Assembly (NCBI RefSeq): GCF_001435955.1
Contig: NZ_AYYT01000012.1
Location: 1 to 57,821 of the forward strand
Length of the DNA: 57,821 nucleotides
Reading direction: 5' to 3'
From: Ligilactobacillus salivarius DSM 20555 = ATCC 11741
GTDB taxonomy: Bacteria > Bacillota > Bacilli > Lactobacillales > Lactobacillaceae
Shown: positions 52,106-57,821 of the stretch, one piece after another
How positions within the stretch are numbered: position 1 is the stretch's first letter
Layout of the letters: every line of letters begins with the position of its first letter
Notes under the pieces: generated by a model
Told to the model about the DNA's origin: nothing
The model's input: only the letters and a program-made list of their open reading frames with translations
The model's database searches: none
Translations under genes and position numbers: made by a program

Positions 52106-53305
52106 ATGAAAAAACAAAATTATGCTGGCGTCGCTGCCAGTGTTTATATCAACTTTGCTTTAGTTGGTATGGCAACAATCATCATTTCACAATACAGTTC
52201 TTATTTCCAAAAGGCGTGGAATACTGATGTTAAAGGTATCTCAACTGTACTTTCAGTTGTTGGTATCGGCCGTATCTTAACAATCTTATTTGCCGGTGTT
52301 ATTTCAGATAAAATTGGTCGTAAAAAAACCATGATTATCGCAATCACTTCCGATATTATTTTCTTATTAGGTGCTGCATTTGCTCACAATCTCTTTATGG
52401 CTTGTGTTGCTGCTTTATTCTTTGGTGTTACTAACTCCTTTGGTGATTCAGCTTGTTACCCAGCCCTAACAGATGCTTTCCCAGAAAAATCAGCTACAAT
52501 GAACTCATTGGTTAAAGCTGCGATGTCATTATGTCAATTCTTGTTCCCATTCTGGGTAGCTTCTGTTTCAAATGCTAGGTTAACTGCAATTATTTTAGCT
52601 GTCGCATTATTCTTAGATATTTTACTTGTTATGTGGACACCATTTGCTCCTCATGATGAAAGCAAAAAGACTGAACCAAAGGCTGAAGTTAAGCAAGAAA
52701 CAACAACTGTTTCATCAGCTAACCAACCAAAAATGGCAATTGATGGTTCCCTAATCATCGCTCTAGGTTTTACAATTTGTTTCACTTTCTACGTATTCTC
52801 ACAATATATTCCAAACTTTGGAATCAACGTATTAGGTGTTGCACCTGCAACTGCTAAAACTCTATTATCTTGGTACGCAATGTCATCTATGATTTCTGTT
52901 TTTGTGACTGCTATTGTTGTTACAAAAGTTAAGCGTTTAACTTTAATCTTACTTTACTCAACATTATCAGCACTTGGCTTATTATTGATGGTACTTTCAC
53001 CATCTCTAATGACTGCACGTATCGGTAGTATCGCAGTTGGTTTCTTCGGTGCTGGTGGTATCTGGCAAGTTGGTCTATCTGTATTAACAAGTTACTTCCC
53101 TACTGGTCATGGTAAGTTGACAAGTTACTATAGTTTCATGGCTTCCTTGACATACTTCTTAGGACCTTTGTTATCCAGTTTCGTAATTAGTGACACTGCA
53201 GCAAGTGTACTAAGTGTATTCTGGATTACAGCAGTCGATACTATCATCACTGTTGTTGTAACACTTCTACTTATTCAACGTAGTCGTAAATTTGATGTTA
53301 AATAA
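52106..53305 (+). CDS. MFS transporter, paralogue of the preceding one (399 aa)
   Basis: The ATG at 52106 (MKKQNYAGVAASVY) follows GGTGG. It has twelve helices and motif GVISDKIGRKKTMI, and shares the DSACYPALTDAFPEKSATMNS region with its divergent neighbour (there DSGSYPLLTEKFPEKPASMNA). The two are clearly paralogues with a variable central loop (Glu/Lys/Thr-rich here). Codon choice is more biased than in its neighbour, hinting at higher expression. Two similar carriers may serve different acids, or uptake and export. Confidence 0.88.
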   Translation: MKKQNYAGVAASVYINFALVGMATIIISQYSSYFQKAWNTDVKGISTVLSVVGIGRILTILFAGVISDKIGRKKTMIIAITSDIIFLLGAAFAHNLFMACVAALFFGVTNSFGDSACYPALTDAFPEKSATMNSLVKAAMSLCQFLFPFWVASVSNARLTAIILAVALFLDILLVMWTPFAPHDESKKTEPKAEVKQETTTVSSANQPKMAIDGSLIIALGFTICFTFYVFSQYIPNFGINVLGVAPATAKTLLSWYAMSSMISVFVTAIVVTKVKRLTLILLYSTLSALGLLLMVLSPSLMTARIGSIAVGFFGAGGIWQVGLSVLTSYFPTGHGKLTSYYSFMASLTYFLGPLLSSFVISDTAASVLSVFWITAVDTIITVVVTLLLIQRSRKFDVK

Positions 53306-53323
53306 TTGAATTATTAGTACAAA

Positions 53324-53369
53324 AATACCACTAAATCATAGTTATCAAAACTATTGATCTAGTGGTATT
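53324..53369 (+). terminator. Terminator of the second MFS gene
   Basis: AATACCACTAAATCATAG pairs with CTATTGATCTAGTGGTATT (one mismatch) around a short A-rich loop, followed by CTTT. Confidence 0.7.
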
Positions 53370-53743
53370 CTTTAGCCTTTTTTATTACAAATGGATGTAA
53401 GTCCTAGAGGATGGGACAAAATACCTATCTTCCTGAAAAACAATAAGTGATTTTCAATATTCGAAAATTGCTTATTGTTTTTTTATTTTATCGAAGGTAA
53501 GTTAAGCGTGAAGTAGCCATTATATAATTTTTCCAAATTTTGCATTATCAATTCCATACCTATTTCGCCATGGTACTATGTCAAGAAAATAGATAAGTTA
53601 AATAGAACAAAGATAATTTTCCTTGTAAAAATCTTATTAGAATCATTATTTCTATCAAGGGCAAGCCCATACGGGAAACCCTTGACAAAAATAATGATTC
53701 TAATCCTTTGTTGGCAAGGAAAATAATCTTAAATCATCATCTT
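53370..53743. other. Non-coding stretch with two hairpins before the IS3 transposase
   Basis: No gene is seen. AACAATAAG...GATTTTC pairs with GAAAATT...CTTATTGTT at 53439-53479 and is followed by seven T, a terminator-like structure. A preceding GGGACAAAATA could be the remnant of an insertion-sequence end. The left end of the IS3 element and a long palindrome (53610-53730) lie in the right part. Confidence 0.4.
53610..53730. repeat. Long interrupted palindrome
   Basis: Three nested arm pairs are present. AAGATAATTTTCCTTG (53610) pairs with CAAGGAAAATAATCTT (53715) with one mismatch. AGAATCATTATTT (53639) pairs with AAATAATGATTCT (53689), and TCAAGGG (53655) with CCCTTGA (53679). The whole could form a 121-base hairpin or cruciform next to the IS3 left end. 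Confidence 0.7.
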
Positions 53744-54670
53744 TTAAGCTGCTTTATTTACTTTTTGTACTTTATCAAAGTATGTCTGTTCAAATTCTAA
53801 TGGTGATATGTAGCCACAATGGCTATGAATTCTCACCGTATTATAAAAACCATCTATATATAAAAATACTAATCGTCTATCTTCATTATATGAACTGATA
53901 TTATATTCATTTAAGCATTCACGCTTAATTATAGCGTGAAAAGACTCAATACAAGCATTATCCCACGGATAAGCTTTCTTTGAATAACTTCTTGTTATTC
54001 CAGCTGTTATTTCGCAATACTCTTTAGAGGTGAATTGACTACCTCTATCACTATGAATAATTTTTGGATTACTCTTACGAGTAGCTTTCACTTTATTTAT
54101 AAGAGATATTATATTTGTGGTCTCCAATGTAGTTGATAAATCCCAAGAAATTATACGCCGTGAAAACAAATCCATGATACTAGTTAGATATACAAATCCT
54201 TCTTTAGTTGGAATATAAGTTGTATCAATGCACCAAATCGTATCAGGTACTTCAGGATTAAATTGTTCATCTAGGATGTTTTTCAATTTATTATTAAGGT
54301 TGGAATCTCTAGTAGTTACAGTAAAGGGTTTACAGTACTTTGCACGTATTTTTAGTTCTTTCATATATTTTCCAACAGTACGTTCAGAAATTTGTATGCC
54401 CATTTTTCTTAGTTTAGCTGTAATTTTGGGTGCACCATAAAGGTGCTAACTTTCTTCCCATATTTCCATGATAAGATCCTTGATTTTTAGCTGACGTTCT
54501 TTTGATTTACTCAATCCTTTAGACTTATGTCTATAATATCCTGATTTTGATAATCCTATACGTTTAAGCATTCCAGCTACAGTAGGCTTTTGTTTAGAAT
54601 TTTCACTTACTTCTTTTATATTCTTATAAATTTCTTCCGTTGTTACTATCCCAGAATGCTTATTGCTTTT
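53744..54670 (-). pseudogene. IS3-family transposase OrfB, one nonsense codon
   Basis: The DDE integrase core is readable: DTIWCIDTTYIPT (first Asp), IIHSDRGSQFTS (second Asp) and AYPWDNACIESFHAIIKRE (Glu). The upstream part (KPTVAGMLKRIGLSKSGYY) is in the same frame but separated by a TAG at 54448-54446, where a Gln codon would be expected before HLYGAPKI. OrfB would be made by -1 frameshifting from OrfA at an A7G run near 54666. Confidence 0.75.
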
Positions 54671-54927
54671 TTTAGTACTTCAATCGCTCCTTCTGCGTCT
54701 CTTAATTGTCTTTTTAATCTTACAATCTCTTTATCTTTATCGCTAGAATAATTTCCACTTCCTCTAGTTATCACTGATCCATCTTTTTTTGATAATTTAA
54801 TCCATTTTCTTTATGCACTGACGCTTACTCCTAGTTTTTTAGCAGTGGTATTAATAGAAAGTCCACTATCATAATAATAGTTTACGGCATCTGTTTTAAA
54901 TTCATCAGTATATGTTTTCTTGGGCAT
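54646..54927 (-). pseudogene. IS3-family OrfA (helix-turn-helix), one nonsense codon
   Basis: MPKKTYTDEFKTDAVNYYYD and the helix-turn-helix INTTAKKLGVSVS begin a 93-codon frame with a Lys/Arg-rich leucine zipper (IVRLKRQLRDAEGAIEVLKK). A TAA at 54813-54811 (codon 39) interrupts it. GAGGAGG precedes the ATG. Confidence 0.7.
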
Positions 54928-55007
54928 GTAATGTCCTCCTCAATAAAATTATTTAATTATTATACATGATTCTATCACATTTAACTTGTCCCAATTTTAT
55001 TCTACCT

Positions 55008-55076
55008 TCAAATATCCAAGGTTAAACCATCTGCATCGATGGCTCGATACAAATAATGCCATTTTCCTTTAAGTTT
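55008..55076 (-). pseudogene. Fragment of an IS6-family transposase
   Basis: On the minus strand a 22-codon frame reads KGKWHYLYRAIDADGLTLDI. This is a hallmark segment of IS6-family (IS1216/IS257-like) transposases around the first catalytic Asp. Both sides are lost; the IS3 element is inserted or joined close by. It marks the left border of the copper cassette. Confidence 0.7.
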
Positions 55077-55166
55077 CTGACCCCATTAAAGACTTTTCCC
55101 AATACGCAAAAAACTATTTTTTGAATAAGGGACAATCAGTGCCTATGTTCATCCTCTAATTTATTC

Positions 55167-57071
55167 TTAAGATATTTTTACTTTCTCTGTAGGTGTTGAT
55201 ACTTCTTTTTGTTCTTTTCGACCTTTCAACTTATACTTCGTTAATCTCATGCCATTGAAAATTACCACCAAGATACTACCTTCATGAACCAACATTCCGA
55301 TAGACATATTCATCCATTCGCTGAAGAAGACGCTGGTCAACAAGACCAACACTACTCCAATTGAAATCACGATATTTTGTTTCATATTATTTACGGTGGC
55401 TTTTACTAATCCTAATGCGTGAGGCAAGTTGCTGAAGTTCGAGTTCATTAAAACGACATCGGATGTTTCAATCGCTACGTCCGTTCCGCTTCCCATTGCG
55501 ATTCCAATGTCTGCTAAAGCTAAGGACGGACTATCGTTAACGCCATCTCCAACAAAGGCTACAATTTGACCACGTTGTTGTAGTTTTCCGATATAAGCCG
55601 CTTTGTCTTCCGGCAACATGTGGCCGTGAGCTTCGGTCAAACCAAGTTCGCCGGCGACCACATCAACGGTTCCTTGGTTATCTCCTGAAAGAACGACTAG
55701 ATTTTTCACGCCCAAGTCTTTTAATTCCTGCAAATTAGCTTTCACACCCGGACGGACTTGATCGCGAATGCCCATCAGTACTTTTAATTCACCGTCGACC
55801 GCGGTCAAAACGAGAGAGTTCCCTTGTTGTTCAAACCGTTTGACATCTTTTTGCACTTTTTTGCTGAGAGTGACATTTTCTTTTTCCATCAAGGCCACAT
55901 TCCCAACAGCCACTCTATGTCCAGCTACGCTTGAAACGATTCCGCCGCCTTTCACGACTTCAGTTCCTTCAACAGGATAAAAATTTGTTTCTCCAATTTG
56001 GTTTAAGACCGCTTTTGCTAATGGATGATCTGATTCCCGTTCCACACTGGCCAGATAGCCAAGCGTTTCAGCAGAATCTTTTTCATACAGTTCAGTCGCT
56101 GCAACGGTTGGGTTTCCGACAGTTAAAGTACCTGTCTTATCAAATACAATTGTATCCACATTGCTGAAGTCTTGAATGACTTCACTCCCTTTTAAAAGAA
56201 CACCGTTACGAGCACCATTCCCGATACCGGCAACGTTTGAGACAGGCACTCCGATAACTAATGCACCTGGGCAACCTAGAACCAAGATGGTGATTGCTAA
56301 CTCAATATTTTGACTGAACGCCCATACAACAATTGCCAGAACCAAGACAGCTGGTGTGTAGTATTTAGAAAAGCGATCAATGAACCGTTCTGCTTCGGAT
56401 TTAGAATCTTGTGCTTCTTCCACGAGTTCAATAATTTTTCCAAATGTAGTATCCTCACCAACTCGGTCAGCTCTGATTTGAATCGTTCCGTTTTCTAAAA
56501 TGGTTCCTGCAAAAACTTCTGCATCAGGTAGCTTGTTGACCGGAACAGCTTCCCCTGTAATGCTAGCTTCATTGATATGCCCTTCGCCCGTAAGGACTGT
56601 GCCATCCACTGGAACTTTCGCACCCGTTTTAACGAGCAAGATATCCCCTTCATCTACATCATCCACTTCTACTTCTTCAAATTTGCCATTATCCATTTGT
56701 TTCAAGGCGCTTTCGGGTGCCATTTCAGTCAATTCTTTAATAGCAGATCGCGTTTGGTTCAATGTTCGTTGTTCCAAGTAGTGTCCGAATAAGAATAAGA
56801 ACGTGACAATAGCCGATTCTTCATAATCTTGAATAAAAAGCGCACCAATCGCTGCAATACTGACTAAGACATCAATACTGATAACTTTGACTTTCATTGC
56901 TTGAAACGCTTGAATGGCAATTGGCGTAATCCCAAAGACAGAGGCAATGATCAAAGACCACTCTGAAAGTCCTACGTTTTCTAAAACAAAGTGACTGAAG
57001 AAACCGAGTGCGATTAACAATCCACTGATAACGGCGATAACATTTTTCTTGCTTAATATATATTGTTGCAT
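55167..57071 (-). CDS. P1B-type metal ATPase, copper-regulated, with atypical CPG motif
   Basis: The ATG at 57071 (MQQYILSKKN) follows GGAGGG; an upstream frame extension lacks a site. The product is 634 aa with about eight membrane helices. It shows the actuator loop TGEAVPV, the phosphorylation site DKTGT (about residue 309), the SDHPLAKA motif of the nucleotide-binding domain and GDGVNDSP. The membrane metal motif is CPG (GCPGALVIG), not CPC, CPH or SPC. There is no N-terminal HMA domain, and the last helix has HEGSILVVIFNGMRL. CopY-like boxes upstream point to copper efflux. Base composition is richer in G+C than in the rest of the window. Confidence 0.88.
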   Translation of the reverse strand: MQQYILSKKNVIAVISGLLIALGFFSHFVLENVGLSEWSLIIASVFGITPIAIQAFQAMKVKVISIDVLVSIAAIGALFIQDYEESAIVTFLFLFGHYLEQRTLNQTRSAIKELTEMAPESALKQMDNGKFEEVEVDDVDEGDILLVKTGAKVPVDGTVLTGEGHINEASITGEAVPVNKLPDAEVFAGTILENGTIQIRADRVGEDTTFGKIIELVEEAQDSKSEAERFIDRFSKYYTPAVLVLAIVVWAFSQNIELAITILVLGCPGALVIGVPVSNVAGIGNGARNGVLLKGSEVIQDFSNVDTIVFDKTGTLTVGNPTVAATELYEKDSAETLGYLASVERESDHPLAKAVLNQIGETNFYPVEGTEVVKGGGIVSSVAGHRVAVGNVALMEKENVTLSKKVQKDVKRFEQQGNSLVLTAVDGELKVLMGIRDQVRPGVKANLQELKDLGVKNLVVLSGDNQGTVDVVAGELGLTEAHGHMLPEDKAAYIGKLQQRGQIVAFVGDGVNDSPSLALADIGIAMGSGTDVAIETSDVVLMNSNFSNLPHALGLVKATVNNMKQNIVISIGVVLVLLTSVFFSEWMNMSIGMLVHEGSILVVIFNGMRLTKYKLKGRKEQKEVSTPTEKVKIS

Positions 57072-57140
57072 GCTTTTTCCCTCCAAATTTAATTTCTCTT
57101 TTATTGATAAATACAATATAAGATAATTGCCTAAGTAATT

Positions 57141-57162
57141 AATTGACTGACATCAAGTTTTG
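57141..57162. repeat. 22-bp box, copy 1 (before the P1B ATPase)
   Basis: The box begins AATTGACTGAC and ends ATCAAGTTTTG. Related 22-bp boxes lie at 57264-57285 and 57735-57756. The half-sites (TTGA...TCAA) make it partly palindromic. Probably an operator or part of a duplicated promoter. Confidence 0.55.
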
Positions 57163-57227
57163 AAAAAATACGTGTCCCTTCTCACTATTTTTTTGATCTA
57201 ACAGCCTCAATGACACTTATTCCTCTT

Positions 57228-57237
57228 TACAGTTATA
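57228..57237 (-). promoter_or_regulatory. CopY-like box before the P1B ATPase
   Basis: TACAGTTATA differs by one base from the CopY operator TACANNTGTA. The surrounding sequence GTAAAGAGGAA (minus strand) is shared with the chaperone promoter at 57690-57710. Confidence 0.55.
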
Positions 57238-57263
57238 ACGATACCCTCTTTTTATCGAATAAA

Positions 57264-57285
57264 AATTTACGGCTATCAAGTTTAG
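57264..57285. repeat. 22-bp box, copy 2
   Basis: AATTTACGGCT then ATCAAGTTTAG. It lies upstream of the ATPase CopY-like box on the minus strand, in the same order as copy 3 and the chaperone CopY box. Confidence 0.5.
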
Positions 57286-57321
57286 AAAGTTATCTTTTAT
57301 CGTTTCTAAGCACCTCGAATC

Positions 57322-57344
57322 GGATTGCAACAAAAAAGCAATCC
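57322..57344 (-). terminator. Terminator of the chaperone gene
   Basis: On the minus strand GGATTGC pairs with GCAATCC around a T-rich loop, about 45 bases after the copZ-like stop codon. Confidence 0.5.
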
Positions 57345-57390
57345 CGGAAAAATAGCTTTTCTTCCAGAATTGCCTAGTTCATTTAATCTG

Positions 57391-57624
57391 TTAAGCTGCC
57401 TTGACTTTTACTTTGAGGACCGGATAGCCTACGTTTTCAATAGCTTTTTGAATCTCTTCAATCGAAGTGACAGCTGAATCAAAATTGATTTTGACTTTGC
57501 TAGAGTTGAATAATACTTTAATGCTGTCTTTATCAATACCGTTAACTGATTTCAAGGCACCTTCAATTTTTTGCATACAACTTGGACAAGACAACGTTTC
57601 TAATTGTAATATAGCTTTTTCCAT
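57391..57624 (-). CDS. CopZ-like heavy-metal-associated (HMA) chaperone (77 aa)
   Basis: A single HMA domain with the metal motif in LSCPSCMQKIEGAL; CPSC replaces the usual MTCxxC context. The beta-alpha-beta pattern and the length match CopZ-type copper chaperones. AAAGGAGATAGG precedes the ATG. A CopY box lies about 80 bp upstream, and the partner ATPase, which lacks its own HMA domain, is encoded downstream. It probably delivers Cu(I) to the ATPase or to a repressor. Confidence 0.85.
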   Translation of the reverse strand: MEKAILQLETLSCPSCMQKIEGALKSVNGIDKDSIKVLFNSSKVKINFDSAVTSIEEIQKAIENVGYPVLKVKVKAA

Positions 57625-57699
57625 AATTCCTATCTCCTTTATGTGTTTTTATTTTATCCGCAGCAGATTGCAGATTAATGAACACTTCCTTTTCCTCTT

Positions 57700-57709
57700 T
57701 ACAACTGTA
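57700..57709 (-). promoter_or_regulatory. CopY box before the chaperone gene
   Basis: TACAACTGTA fits the CopY/CopR operator TACANNTGTA exactly. A TATACT -10 element overlaps its upstream side on the minus strand. Confidence 0.7.
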
Positions 57710-57734
57710 GTATAGCTCACTTTTAGCAGACGAA

Positions 57735-57756
57735 AATTGACGCATATCAAGTTTTG
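57735..57756. repeat. 22-bp box, copy 3 (before the chaperone gene)
   Basis: AATTGACGCAT then ATCAAGTTTTG. It lies 25 bp upstream of the CopY box on the minus strand; copy 2 has the same position relative to the ATPase CopY-like box. Confidence 0.55.
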
Positions 57757-57766
57757 CACTTCTTTT

Positions 57767-57821
57767 GGTTCTGTTGCAAAGTTTTAAATCTACTTTGAAC
57801 TACCTGTGATTAAAATCACAG
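57767..57821. mobile_element. End of an IS6-family insertion sequence (cut by window edge)
   Basis: GGTTCTGTTGCAAAGTTT at 57767-57784 is the terminal inverted repeat of IS6-family elements of the IS1216/IS257 group. The element continues to the right beyond the window. Confidence 0.85.

Larger units (their letters stand above)
53591..54990 (-). mobile_element. Decayed IS3-family insertion sequence
   Basis: The element carries orfA and orfB of IS3 type on the minus strand. Its probable ends are GATAAGTTAAAT (from 53592) and, inverted, GACAAGTTAAAT (54990-54979), matching at 11 of 12 bases. The size of about 1.4 kb is usual for IS3. Both reading frames carry a nonsense codon, so it cannot move by itself. 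The exact ends and target duplication are uncertain. Confidence 0.65.

Noticed and set aside
53568..53576. TTTCGCCA as a seventh, inverted copy of the shared promoter box
   Set aside because: Only the TGGCGAAA core matches, with no ARTT-type end, no -10 at the expected distance and no gene behind it.
1..57821. CRISPR array or restriction-modification system
   Set aside because: No regularly spaced short repeats and no cas, methylase or restriction genes were seen.

Overview
The window is low-G+C DNA of a Lactobacillaceae bacterium, most likely Ligilactobacillus salivarius. The bile salt hydrolase at 39407-40381 reads like the 324-residue BSH1 of that species. From memory, the order LPXTG adhesin, conjugation genes, rpe, rpiA and bsh recalls its pMP118-type megaplasmid. 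I could not test this by a search, so replicon and species are inferences. Codons are A/T-rich throughout except in the copper cassette at the right end.

Layout. (1) 1-4875: the 3' part of a large LPXTG adhesin with six ~143-residue Ig-like repeats and antigen I/II (SspB)-type C-terminal domains. (2) 4950-5350: a compact module laid out like Fst/par type I toxin-antitoxin loci. (3) 5372-32551: a conjugative element of Trs/T4SS type. It holds a polyvalent zincin/ArdC protein, a TOPRIM primase-like protein, topoisomerase III, an SSB-like acidic protein, a Clp-type double AAA+ ATPase, a VirB2-like pilin, a large coiled-coil membrane protein, VirD4, VirB6-like, PrgI/VirB3-like, TrsD-like, VirB4, a lysozyme/CHAP wall hydrolase, two small VirB8-position proteins, an excisionase and a tyrosine integrase. 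No relaxase is recognisable. Six copies of TGGCGAAARTT lie 60-87 bp before gene starts, each 29-33 bp ahead of a plausible -10 box, so they look like one shared promoter module for the element.

(4) 32893-40381: metabolic genes (rpe, rpiA), an ABC exporter with its own histidine kinase and response regulator, a tyrosine phosphatase and bsh. (5) 40473-43118: a decayed prophage-like patch. It has a frameshifted MuF-type head protein with a toxin-like tail, an overlapping small gene that could be immunity, a YjcQ pseudogene, further small genes, and a structured RNA candidate whose 3' end resembles tmRNA. (6) 43228-44325: a XerS-like recombinase.

(7) 44373-53305: a quinate/shikimate cluster. It comprises AroD, a YdiB-like dehydrogenase, an FMN/FAD enoate reductase, an SDR and a TIM-barrel dehydratase/isomerase on one strand. 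A divergent LysR regulator and two YdiM/YdiN-like MFS transporters follow. The set suggests uptake of plant cyclitol acids and their use as electron acceptors. (8) 53591-54990: a decayed IS3-family element. (9) 55008-57821: a copper cassette (P1B ATPase and CopZ-like chaperone with CopY boxes), lying between an IS6-family transposase fragment and an IS6-family terminal repeat. It is richer in G+C than the rest and probably recently acquired.
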